64,000 nt of DNA from Ilex aquifolium (taxonomy: Eukaryota > Streptophyta > Magnoliopsida > Aquifoliales > Aquifoliaceae): the NCBI GenBank assembly GCA_951799425.1, contig OX637394.1:32276001-32340000 (forward strand), read 5' to 3'. Shown here piece after piece: positions 34,805-46,864 of this stretch (the stretch's first letter is position 1; every line of letters starts with the position of its first letter). The position numbers and the translations under genes are program-made. The notes beneath the pieces are model-generated. The model had not been told where the DNA came from. It did not search any database and was given only the letters and a program-made list of their open reading frames with translations.

Positions 34805-37800
34805 TGTGACGCCCCAATCTCCGGGGGTCCTATATTAACCGTTGACCACCCGTCAACCCGCGGAAATAACCATGGATGTCACTCAACCTAACACCACGGT
34901 AGTAGCATCCCCTTAACCGGGATCTTAATTCACCATTGTTAACCGGATTCGATTATTCATTTGGGTTCAACCAATATTCGATATACCATGATTTATACTC
35001 CATTTACATCATTGGAGGGAAAGGAAACGTAGATTGAAAATAGGGCGAAGCAGTGTGAAAATCTGAAAATTTTGAAGAGAGTACCGGTACCCAGTACCGG
35101 TACCATTCAGTACCGGTACCCGGTACCGGTACTATCAACCCCTTTTCCGGTACCGGTACTATCAACCCACTAGAAAAGGGGTACCGGTATCCAGTACCGG
35201 TACCATTCAGTACCGGTACCCGGTACCGGTACTGTCAACCCACTGGAAAGAGGGTACCGGTGTCCAGTACCGGTACCATTCCGTACCGGTACCCAGTACC
35301 GGTACCATTCAGTACCGGTACCCAGTACCGGTACTATCTGCCCAGTTTTGCCATTTTCAACCATTTTTCCTTTCCAATCCATTCAAAACCCTTCCCAACT
35401 CATCAAATACATGTTTGACAAGGATTTCCATATAAAACATGGTTTATACAAGTTCTATTACAATTGATTCCATACATTTACATATCAAAATGGAATTCTT
35501 TTCAAAAGCTTTTACAAAACAACAATAAAAGCCACAAGTCGGCTTTCTTCAACCTTGGGGCTCGAAATGGGAGCCGTCCGCCGGCGTGAACCCCGCACCT
35601 GAAATGTTGTCCCACGAAGGGTGAGCCACGCTCAATAGGATATCCTCCTACAGAGGCTACTCCCCAACCTAAGTGCATATGAAATGCGCACATGCAACAA
35701 ATCAACAAGCATCAACCAATCTAACAAGAGTATATACTTCAATGTTAGAAAGCTACCATGCTATACTATGTCATGCCATGATATGAGATGGAACTCACTC
35801 ATGCACCTTGTCCCGAGTCTTCCCCGACTCACACCACACAATGCAAAAGCCAATGTGTATGAACCCGTCTATTGACGGAAAAACCCTCCCAATGATCGTT
35901 TGAGATAAAAGTTATGTCTTTATAAAAAATCAAATCATTGTTTGAGGCTACCCATTGGATGGGTGTTTTTATATAACAAAATCTTGTGTCTTCCTGGGCA
36001 ACGGATTTTGGAATCGCACCGCCGGCTCCGTGGGCCTATCTACACTTTTTGGACTTGCACCGTAGGAGTGTATGAACCAGTGGTTCCGGGTTTTTCACCC
36101 GAGGGAGTGTCTAGCCCTACTTGCTTTACCCGACACAAGTTTTCCTTATGCAATGCAACCGTGCAACTCAGTCGGATCTTCGATCCCGACTTTCCCGAGT
36201 TTACATACCAACCACCAAGATTTGGTGTTTGATCCACAACACATGCACACACCCACACTCATACCTATGACCCATGAATGCGATGTCAACTCACCCACAC
36301 ACATTCATGTCTTATAACCATGAATGTGGTGTACCCATGAGAATGCAATGTAATGTACCCTTGCATCTTCTCCACATGTTCAATATGTATGAATGCCATA
36401 TGAACAACACAACAATAAATCCACATATCCATGGTACTTCATATCATAAGCATATGAACACCATAATTTAACACATTGTCAATATATAGCAAGTATGCAT
36501 ATATCAACATTTCATCCAATAACCATTTTCAAACATGTTATCACATAAGCATGCAATTAACATAGCAAACTCATCAATACGACATTTTCACCAAGGCATT
36601 TAATCAACACCTTCGAACCACCCAAAGCATGTAATCATATAATATACTCAATTTCATCATCAAACTCAAGAAATCATATCTAGTGATTTCTACACAGTTA
36701 TACCAAGATATAATTTATTCTATCCATTTCTTAATGTCCACATATCATAATCTCCCAAGAGAATTATAAAGCAACCACCTCTAAATGCCAATTCCATTTA
36801 GAATTTCACTTTACCAATTTTCCCATATCCATTTTCTACACTTCCAGTTCCTTTATGAAATTTACTCAACAAGTAAATATATACACCCATTTCATACCAA
36901 CCTTGCTTAGCACATTTGGTACCCATTTCCCACACATGAATTGCATTAGTGGTACATTAAACTAGAGAATGTGATTTAAATCATGCTACCCATTCTCAAT
37001 ACCCATTTCACCCAAATAACCACAATAGGCAAGTGATACATATATATATACACCTACCCATTCCATATAACCTTCCTAGGTTGGAAATAAACTTAAGTAG
37101 GAAGAAAAATCCTACCTCTTGTAGCGTGTAGAATCGCCGTGGGAAGCTCCTAGAACTCAAAGCAAGCTTGAATCCTTCACTTCCAAATTTTCGGCCCTCC
37201 AACGTTCGGTGAAAACCGTCGTTTTTGGTATCCACGCGTAGCCCTCGACGCGTAGAGCAACTCTTGTTGTTGGCCCGAATCGATTTGAGCGCTAGAACGG
37301 AGTAGATCGTAGAGAGAAGGTGGAGTTTTCTCTCATTTTCCCTCTCTTCTTTTCTCTCGGCTGAAACCGGCTGAATGGTGAAGGAGAAGTCTGATTTTTC
37401 AGACTTTAGGCCCTTATTTATATTTTTAGGATACTTGGCCCACAATTGGCCACATGTCCTATTTAATTTCGGGTCCGTTTTAATCCCGAAACGACTAAAT
37501 TTCGCTCCGGTTCAAGTTCGAATTATTTTTATTTTAACTTGCCTCTAATATTTCCCCAAACTTTAAAATTTTATATAAAAATTTCGTGCACGGGGTCACC
37601 CGAGGCCCGTTCGTCTCGTAAAACGCGAAAAATCCGACTATCTCGGAATTCAACGAAATTTGACGTGGTAACTAGATTTCGCGAGACGAATCCAACGGTG
37701 GAATCCGTTTCGTCATCCGAGATTTAGAAAAATTCAGTTTTTCAACTAGTACCGAAGTGGCAATTCACCTATTGCCCTTGTTCGTCAAAGTTTAAATTTT

Positions 37801-37813
37801 CCGGGGTTTCACA
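34805..37813 (-). repeat. LTR1 of element I (3' LTR by orientation)
   Basis: TGTGACGCCCCAATC to GGGGTTTCACA on the plus strand, 3009 bp. It is 40 bp longer than LTR2 and LTR3 because of two extra pieces in the GTACCGGTAC array (35081-35344). Minus-strand TATA box at 37415-37422. It is followed by the polypurine tract complement TTCTTCCCCCCTTAAAAG (37814-37831). Confidence 0.95.
35081..35344. repeat. GTACCGGTAC array in LTR1 of element I
   Basis: More than a dozen GTACCGGTAC or GTACCGGTG palindromes, separated by CCATTCA, CCCA and TATCAACCCACTGGAAA-like spacers. Shorter forms are at 41131-41344 in LTR2 and 47141-47354 in LTR3; these lack the 14-bp and 26-bp pieces present in LTR1. Confidence 0.92.
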
Positions 37814-37984
37814 TTCTTCCCCCCTTAAAAGAATTTCGTCCCCGAAATTCACACCCTCATGCACATTCGATTATATGCATAAGTTACAACAATACTGTCT
37901 AAATTGTCCCACATGTATCCGTCTCATTCCCGGACTAGGTTCTAGACGCAACCAAGTCCGTCCGTAAAGGCATCACATATCCCG

Positions 37985-39480
37985 TGCATATAACCTGCAG
38001 AATTCCTCCTGTGTGAGGGTCATCCGCACTGTCAAAAGGCGTGCCGACTTAGTAAGCCGGTCCACTCTCACTCACACCGCATCATGTCCCCGCGATGTCC
38101 GTGGCAAGTGGGTCACAAAACCCATTGTGACATGCTCCCACTTCCACTCAGCCACCTCCAAGGGCTAGAGCAGCTCTGTTAGTCTCTAGTGCCCAGCCTT
38201 CACCTGTCGACATGTGAGACATCTACTGACAAGGTTTTCAACGTGTCTCTTTATTCTACTCCAGTAACACTGGTCATGAAGATTATGGTACATCTTCGTG
38301 CCACTTAGACGTACCCGGTCCCTGATAGATAACAAATCTGGGTCCTGTTCGTGGGGATCAATCACTCTGCTCAGTAGGGAAGGCATAGTCACCAAGCTCC
38401 CTAAAATACCCTGAGTCTGACCCCGATAATACAGCCCGTATTGTCCCACACTCTCAAGCATCCGCCACTCTCGGTGGGCCACACTAGCCACAAGTTCCTG
38501 TAACTTCCGGCTAAGTGCATTAGTTACCACATTTGCCTTACCAGGATGATAATGCAAAGTGAAGTCGTAACCCTCCAATTATTTCATCCACCTGCGTTGC
38601 CTCATGTTGAGGTCCCGTTGTGTAAAGATATATCTCAGACTTTTGTGGTCTGATAACGCCTCAAACTTCTCACCATATACGTAGTGGCGCCAAGCTTTCA
38701 AGGCAAGATAATGGCCGCCAACTCCATGTCACGTATAAGATAATTTTGCTTGTGGTTCTTTAGTTGTCCAGAACCATAAGCCACCGTTCTCGCGGACTAC
38801 ATTAATACCCATCCATGTCCGTCCTTAGAAGCATCACAATTCACTGTGTACTTCTGTCCCCTCTCCGGAACTACTAGAATAAGAGGTGAAGTAAGCTTCC
38901 TCCATAAATTTGGTCATTAGCACCAAAGCACCCCAAGGTGAAGTATTTGGTCTAACGAAGTCCTTGTTCAACAATTCTTGTATTCGGACCTAGAGTTTTC
39001 ACAACTCTACTGGTTCCATTCTATGCAGAGTCATAGAAATGGGCGATGTACCGGGATGCAACTCAATGGTAAATTCTACATTCCTATGTGTAGGTAATCC
39101 CGGTAGTTCATCCGAAAAATATCCCCATACTCACAGACAACCCGAGGTAGACCCAACTCTTGTCTCACCTCGTCCTCCAAGATAAGGCTCGCAAGCCAAC
39201 CCATCTACCATTCGTGCCAACGGAAACCATACACGATTTGGGATAAAGAGTCGTGCTTTTCCCCCTGGAATTTGAAACAAACACCATTCGGTGTGTAAGC
39301 AGTGATCCTCTTACGATCACAATCAACGACGACGCAGTGTGCCGTCAATCAACCCATTCTCAGGATGACATCAAACCCGACATGTCCACGACCCTAAGGT
39401 CCATAGTGAGTAGAGTCCCCGAGATCTCTAACTCACAACCGTCATATCTGATCAATGCAGGCCCTAGTCCCTAAGGTGGA
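37985..39480 (-). pseudogene. pol: Pol remnants of element I, internal copy 1
   Basis: Reading leftward: protease-to-RT linker pieces (from about 39450), the RT N-terminal SPWGA region, then a jump straight to RNase H near 38890, so the RT palm with its catalytic Asp pair is deleted. RNase H and the integrase zinc site follow (38186-38578: [30 protein letters not shown]), then the first part of the integrase core ([13 protein letters not shown] in translation) ending near 37985. The second Asp, the Glu and the chromodomain are gone. Stops and frameshifts are scattered. Residues resemble element A throughout. Confidence 0.85.
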
Positions 39481-39515
39481 ATTCACCCCTGAGGACTCTT
39501 CTAGGGTTATAATGT

Positions 39516-40415
39516 TTAAAACTGTACCATGCACAAAACATGAAAAATAACGGTATTTGACACGCTCAAGTCAAATAACACGTGTACCCATAAATAAGGA
39601 ATAAGTGATGTACCGTGGGTCGCTGTCTGATCCCCCGACTCACTCTGTGGTGCAACGTCAAAGACCGTTTCCTGGGTCTCCAATGTTGTCGCTTCAGAGT
39701 CTTGTTCTTGGCCTTGGCCCATACCTTGGCTCATCCGGTTTGATTGCGGAGTCTCCGCACGCGGCGTACTAGGGACTTGTACAACGCCCTGTAGTTGGGA
39801 CTGATTTCTCTGGTCCATAGTGGAATAGGGAAGAACAACACATGCCTGTGTGAGCCCCACCGACGACTGGGATTGAGAAGTCTCGGAACTCTGTGAGGTT
39901 TGCCTCAAGGGGCAATCCTTCTTCCTATGGCCCGGTTGTCGACAATAGAAGCATGTCTTCTGGCCTTCTTGAAACGTTCCCTTGAATTTCTTCCCTCCTT
40001 GGGACAAAAGATTTTGGGCTTGAACCCCCTCCTGTGATCCCTGCCTCTGAGGACAATCCCTCCTCTTATGCCCCACTTGGCGACAATGATAACATGGCCC
40101 CTGCCCCGCTTGGCTGGGAACCCTGAAGTGCCCACTACTTTGGGAGGTTTGCCCTTGGCCTTGGCCTTGATAGCCGCGGCCCTGCCCCGATGATTCTTGT
40201 GGGCTCGATGTCTTTTGCTTTTTCCATGGCCGTTGATGGCCCATGGAACTTAAACTCCTTTGGATGGCTTGAGCCCCTTGGCTCAAATTGGCGCTTGCCT
40301 GTGCTAGGTTAGCAGCCATCGTACTCATAGCCTCCATATAGGCTTGTTGGTCCAAAGCCGGTAGTGGTTGGTTGTTCCGTCCACCGCCTAGACGTCCCCT
40401 TCCTCTATATGACAT
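39516..40415 (-). pseudogene. gag: Gag-derived ORF of element I, internal copy 1
   Basis: 299 codons, open. The N-terminus MSYRGRGRLGGGRNNQPLPA resembles that of A, but the gag core of about 140 residues is missing. Two CCHC knuckles remain (C108-C111-H116-C121 and C155-C158-H163-C168), whereas A has one. The chain then runs into a broken protease (VLFDLSVS in place of the DSGA site) and stops. A nucleic-acid-binding leftover is possible; capsid assembly is not. Identical to the copy at 45526-46425. Confidence 0.85.
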
Positions 40416-40854
40416 CTACACACAGGTCAATAGCAATGGTACAACGACTTAGTATCCCTAGATAGAGACCAAAGTTAAAACGTTCAAATCTTTCTCACTG
40501 TCTCACTAGTAGGGCGTATGCCTCCAATAGTGGACCCTTACACTTTGAACTTTCCCGTTCATTTGTTTTCCCACTCCCAAGGTTAAGTTCTCTAAACACT
40601 AGGGTTAGAATACTTTTCACTATGCACATTCATCATGCATACAAGTCACACAACAAGTAACACATAACATGTAGCAAATATAGCACATAACGTGAGATGC
40701 ACATGGAATGCAATGGTCTAAAACCCATGCCCATCAAGCCTTAGGTGAATCGTAAACCTAAGCTCTAAACCTCTTTCATTCTTGCAGTGGAAGATGATAG
40801 ACTCATTTCCCACAAGACCACATAAGATCTATAACCTATGCTCTGATACCAAGC
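40416..40854 (-). other. Leader and primer site, element I internal copy 1
   Basis: Plus-strand GCTCTGATACCA at 40840-40851 is the complement of the tRNA-iMet primer site, 3 bases from LTR2. The leader closely follows that of element A on the opposite strand. Confidence 0.88.
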
Positions 40855-43823
40855 TGTGACGCCCCAATCTCCGGGGGTCCTATATTAACCGTTGACCACC
40901 CGTCAACCCGCTGAAATAACCATGGATGTCACTCAACCTAACACCACGGTAGTAGCATCCCCTTAACCGGGATCTTAATTCACCATTGTTAACCGGATTC
41001 GATTATTCATTTGGGTTCAACCAATATTCGATATACCATGATTTATACTCCATTTACATCATTGGAGGGAAAGGAAACGTAGATTGAAAATAGGGCGAAG
41101 CAGTGTGAAAATCTGAAAATTTTGAAGAGAGTACCGGTACCATTCAGTACCGGTACCCGGTACCGGTACTATCAACCCACTGGAAAAGGGGTACCGGTAT
41201 CCAGTACCGGTACCATTCAGTACCGGTACCCGGTACCGGTACTGTCAACCCACTGGAAAGAGGGTACCGGTGTCCAGTACCGGTACCATTCCGTACCGGT
41301 ACCCAGTACCGGTACCATTCAGTACCGGTACCCAGTACCGGTACTATCTGCCCAGTTTTGCCATTTTCAACCATTTTTCCTTTCCAATCCATTCAAAACC
41401 CTTCCCAACTCATCAAATACATGTTTGACAAGGATTTCCATATAAAACATGGTTTATACAAGTTCTATTACAATTGATTCCATACATTTACATATCAAAA
41501 TGGAATTCTTTTCAAAAGCTTTTACAAAACAACAATAAAAGCCACAAGTCGGCTTTCTTCAACCTTGGGGCTCGAAATGGGAGCCGTCCGCCGGCGTGAA
41601 CCCCGCACCTGAAATGTTGTCCCACGAAGGGTGAGCCACGCTCAATAGGATATCCTCCTACAGAGGCTACTCCCCAACCTAAGTGCATATGAAATGCGCA
41701 CATGCAACAAATCAACAAGCATCAACCAATCTAACAAGAGTATATACTTCAATGTTAGAAAGCTACCATGCTATACTATGTCATGCCATGATATGAGATG
41801 GAACTCACTCATGCACCTTGTCCCGAGTCTTCCCCGACTCACACCACACAATGCAAAAGCCAATGTGTATGAACCCGTCTATTGACGGAAAAACCCTCCC
41901 AATGATCGTTTGAGATAAAAGTTATGTCTTTATAAAAAATCAAATCATTGTTTGAGGCTACCCATTGGATGGGTGTTTTTATATAACAAAATCTTGTGTC
42001 TTCCTGGGCAACGGATTTTGGAATCGCACCGCCGGCTCCGTGGGCCTATCTACACTTTTTGGACTTGCACCGTAGGAGTGTATGAACCAGTGGTTCCGGG
42101 TTTTTCACCCGAGGGAGTGTCTAGCCCTACTTGCTTTACCCGACACAAGTTTTCCTTATGCAATGCAACCGTGCAACTCAGTCGGATCTTCGATCCCGAC
42201 TTTCCCGAGTTTACATACCAACCACCAAGATTTGGTGTTTGATCCACAACACATGCACACACCCACACTCATACCTATGACCCATGAATGCGATGTCAAC
42301 TCACCCACACACATTCATGTCTTATAACCATGAATGTGGTGTACCCATGAGAATGCAATGTAATGTACCCTTGCATCTTCTCCACATGTTCAATATGTAT
42401 GAATGCCATATGAACAACACAACAATAAATCCACATATCCATGGTACTTCATATCATAAGCATATGAACACCATAATTTAACACATTGTCAATATATAGC
42501 AAGTATGCATATATCAACATTTCATCCAATAACCATTTTCAAACATGTTATCACATAAGCATGCAATTAACATAGCAAACTCATCAATACGACATTTTCA
42601 CCAAGGCATTTAATCAACACCTTCGAACCACCCAAAGCATGTAATCATATAATATACTCAATTTCATCATCAAACTCAAGAAATCATATCTAGTGATTTC
42701 TACACAGTTATACCAAGATATAATTTATTCTATCCATTTCTTAATGTCCACATATCATAATCTCCCAAGAGAATTATAAAGCAACCACCTCTAAATGCCA
42801 ATTCCATTTAGAATTTCACTTTACCAATTTTCCCATATCCATTTTCTACACTTCCAGTTCCTTTATGAAATTTACTCAACAAGTAAATATATACACCCAT
42901 TTCATACCAACCTTGCTTAGCACATTTGGTACCCATTTCCCACACATGAATTGCATTAGTGGTACATTAAACTAGAGAATGTGATTTAAATCATGCTACC
43001 CATTCTCAATACCCATTTCACCCAAATAACCACAATAGGCAAGTGATACATATATATATACACCTACCCATTCCATATAACCTTCCTAGGTTGGAAATAA
43101 ACTTAAGTAGGAAGAAAAATCCTACCTCTTGTAGCGTGTAGAATCGCCGTGGGAAGCTCCTAGAACTCAAAGCAAGCTTGAATCCTTCACTTCCAAATTT
43201 TCGGCCCTCCAACGTTCGGTGAAAACCGTCGTTTTTGGTATCCACGCGTAGCCCTCGACGCGTAGAGCAACTCTTGTTGTTGGCCCGAATCGATTTGAGC
43301 GCTAGAACGGAGTAGATCGTAGAGAGAAGGTGGAGTTTTCTCTCATTTTCCCTCTCTTCTTTTCTCTCGGCTGAAACCGGCTGAATGGTGAAGGAGAAGT
43401 CTGATTTTTCAGACTTTAGGCCCTTATTTATATTTTTAGGATACTTGGCCCACAATTGGCCACATGTCCTATTTAATTTCGGGTCCGTTTTAATCCCGAA
43501 ACGACTAAATTTCGCTCCGGTTCAAGTTCGAATTATTTTTATTTTAACTTGCCTCTAATATTTCCCCAAACTTTAAAATTTTATATAAAAATTTCGTGCA
43601 CGGGGTCACCCGAGGCCCGTTCGTCTCGTAAAACGCGAAAAATCCGACTATCTCGGAATTCAACGAAATTTGACGTGGTAACTAGATTTCGCGAGACGAA
43701 TCCAACGGTGGAATCCGTTTCGTCATCCGAGATTTAGAAAAATTCAGTTTTTCAACTAGTACCGAAGTGGCAATTCACCTATTGCCCTTGTTCGTCAAAG
43801 TTTAAATTTTCCGGGGTTTCACA
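40855..43823 (-). repeat. LTR2 of element I (chimeric middle LTR)
   Basis: 2969 bp. At 40912 (T), at the 40-bp length difference and at 41182 (G) it agrees with LTR3. At 41293, 42189, 43279, 43424, 43571 and 43637 it agrees with LTR1. The switch lies between 41183 and 41292, inside the GTACCGGTAC array. It carries both a primer site on one side and a polypurine tract on the other, as an LTR shared by two internal regions must. Confidence 0.94.
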
Positions 43824-43994
43824 TTCTTCCCCCCTTAAAAGAATTTCGTCCCCGAAATTCACACCCTCATGCACATTCGATTATATGCATAAGTTACAAC
43901 AATACTGTCTAAATTGTCCCACATGTATCCGTCTCATTCCCGGACTAGGTTCTAGACGCAACCAAGTCCGTCCGTAAAGGCATCACATATCCCG

Positions 43995-45490
43995 TGCATA
44001 TAACCTGCAGAATTCCTCCTGTGTGAGGGTCATCCGCACTGTCAAAAGGCGTGCCGACTTAGTAAGCCGGTCCACTCTCACTCACACCGCATCATGTCCC
44101 CGCGATGTCCGTGGCAAGTGGGTCACAAAACCCATTGTGACATGCTCCCACTTCCACTCAGCCACCTCCAAGGGCTAGAGCAGCTCTGTTAGTCTCTAGT
44201 GCCCAGCCTTCACCTGTCGACATGTGAGACATCTACTGACAAGGTTTTCAACGTGTCTCTTTATTCTACTCCAGTAACACTGGTCATGAAGATTATGGTA
44301 CATCTTCGTGCCACTTAGACGTACCCGGTCCCTGATAGATAACAAATCTGGGTCCTGTTCGTGGGGATCAATCACTCTGCTCAGTAGGGAAGGCATAGTC
44401 ACCAAGCTCCCTAAAATACCCTGAGTCTGACCCCGATAATACAGCCCGTATTGTCCCACACTCTCAAGCATCCGCCACTCTCGGTGGGCCACACTAGCCA
44501 CAAGTTCCTGTAACTTCCGGCTAAGTGCATTAGTTACCACATTTGCCTTACCAGGATGATAATGCAAAGTGAAGTCGTAACCCTCCAATTATTTCATCCA
44601 CCTGCGTTGCCTCATGTTGAGGTCCCGTTGTGTAAAGATATATCTCAGACTTTTGTGGTCTGATAACGCCTCAAACTTCTCACCATATACGTAGTGGCGC
44701 CAAGCTTTCAAGGCAAGATAATGGCCGCCAACTCCATGTCACGTATAAGATAATTTTGCTTGTGGTTCTTTAGTTGTCCAGAACCATAAGCCACCGTTCT
44801 CGCGGACTACATTAATACCCATCCATGTCCGTCCTTAGAAGCATCACAATTCACTGTGTACTTCTGTCCCCTCTCCGGAACTACTAGAATAAGAGGTGAA
44901 GTAAGCTTCCTCCATAAATTTGGTCATTAGCACCAAAGCACCCCAAGGTGAAGTATTTGGTCTAACGAAGTCCTTGTTCAACAATTCTTGTATTCGGACC
45001 TAGAGTTTTCACAACTCTACTGGTTCCATTCTATGCAGAGTCATAGAAATGGGCGATGTACCGGGATGCAACTCAATGGTAAATTCTACATTCCTATGTG
45101 TAGGTAATCCCGGTAGTTCATCCGAAAAATATCCCCATACTCACAGACAACCCGAGGTAGACCCAACTCTTGTCTCACCTCGTCCTCCAAGATAAGGCTC
45201 GCAAGCCAACCCATCTACCATTCGTGCCAACGGAAACCATACACGATTTGGGATAAAGAGTCGTGCTTTTCCCCCTGGAATTTGAAACAAACACCATTCG
45301 GTGTGTAAGCAGTGATCCTCTTACGATCACAATCAACGACGACGCAGTGTGCCGTCAATCAACCCATTCTCAGGATGACATCAAACCCGACATGTCCACG
45401 ACCCTAAGGTCCATAGTGAGTAGAGTCCCCGAGATCTCTAACTCACAACCGTCATATCTGATCAATGCAGGCCCTAGTCCCTAAGGTGGA
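43995..45490 (-). pseudogene. pol: Pol remnants of element I, internal copy 2
   Basis: Base-for-base copy of 37985-39480 as far as I could compare, with the same deletions of the RT palm and integrase catalytic half, and the same RNase H/zinc-site frame at 44196-44588. Shared lesions show that the deletions preceded the tandem duplication. Confidence 0.85.
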
Positions 45491-45525
45491 ATTCACCCCT
45501 GAGGACTCTTCTAGGGTTATAATGT

Positions 45526-46425
45526 TTAAAACTGTACCATGCACAAAACATGAAAAATAACGGTATTTGACACGCTCAAGTCAAATAACACGTGTACCCA
45601 TAAATAAGGAATAAGTGATGTACCGTGGGTCGCTGTCTGATCCCCCGACTCACTCTGTGGTGCAACGTCAAAGACCGTTTCCTGGGTCTCCAATGTTGTC
45701 GCTTCAGAGTCTTGTTCTTGGCCTTGGCCCATACCTTGGCTCATCCGGTTTGATTGCGGAGTCTCCGCACGCGGCGTACTAGGGACTTGTACAACGCCCT
45801 GTAGTTGGGACTGATTTCTCTGGTCCATAGTGGAATAGGGAAGAACAACACATGCCTGTGTGAGCCCCACCGACGACTGGGATTGAGAAGTCTCGGAACT
45901 CTGTGAGGTTTGCCTCAAGGGGCAATCCTTCTTCCTATGGCCCGGTTGTCGACAATAGAAGCATGTCTTCTGGCCTTCTTGAAACGTTCCCTTGAATTTC
46001 TTCCCTCCTTGGGACAAAAGATTTTGGGCTTGAACCCCCTCCTGTGATCCCTGCCTCTGAGGACAATCCCTCCTCTTATGCCCCACTTGGCGACAATGAT
46101 AACATGGCCCCTGCCCCGCTTGGCTGGGAACCCTGAAGTGCCCACTACTTTGGGAGGTTTGCCCTTGGCCTTGGCCTTGATAGCCGCGGCCCTGCCCCGA
46201 TGATTCTTGTGGGCTCGATGTCTTTTGCTTTTTCCATGGCCGTTGATGGCCCATGGAACTTAAACTCCTTTGGATGGCTTGAGCCCCTTGGCTCAAATTG
46301 GCGCTTGCCTGTGCTAGGTTAGCAGCCATCGTACTCATAGCCTCCATATAGGCTTGTTGGTCCAAAGCCGGTAGTGGTTGGTTGTTCCGTCCACCGCCTA
46401 GACGTCCCCTTCCTCTATATGACAT
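45526..46425 (-). pseudogene. gag: Gag-derived ORF of element I, internal copy 2
   Basis: Identical 299-codon frame to 39516-40415: Arg/Gly N-terminus, deleted gag core, two CCHC knuckles, broken protease. This copy is adjacent to the true 5' LTR (LTR3), so it would be the one transcribed from the outer promoter. Confidence 0.85.
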
Positions 46426-46864
46426 CTACACACAGGTCAATAGCAATGGTACAACGACTTAGTATCCCTAGATAGAGACCAAAGTTAAAACGTTCAAATC
46501 TTTCTCACTGTCTCACTAGTAGGGCGTATGCCTCCAATAGTGGACCCTTACACTTTGAACTTTCCCGTTCATTTGTTTTCCCACTCCCAAGGTTAAGTTC
46601 TCTAAACACTAGGGTTAGAATACTTTTCACTATGCACATTCATCATGCATACAAGTCACACAACAAGTAACACATAACATGTAGCAAATATAGCACATAA
46701 CGTGAGATGCACATGGAATGCAATGGTCTAAAACCCATGCCCATCAAGCCTTAGGTGAATCGTAAACCTAAGCTCTAAACCTCTTTCATTCTTGCAGTGG
46801 AAGATGATAGACTCATTTCCCACAAGACCACATAAGATCTATAACCTATGCTCTGATACCAAGC
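46426..46864 (-). other. Leader and primer site, element I internal copy 2
   Basis: Plus-strand GCTCTGATACCA at 46850-46861 is the complement of the tRNA-iMet primer site, next to LTR3. Same as the first copy. Confidence 0.88.

Noticed and set aside
35081..35344. Open frames of 70-107 codons rich in VPV, RYRY and GTG
   Set aside because: Translations of the GTACCGGTAC repeat; no codon bias or conserved protein.
36040..37445. Frames of 62-145 codons repeated three times in the LTRs of I
   Set aside because: Copies follow the LTR duplication; no domain and no sign of selection.
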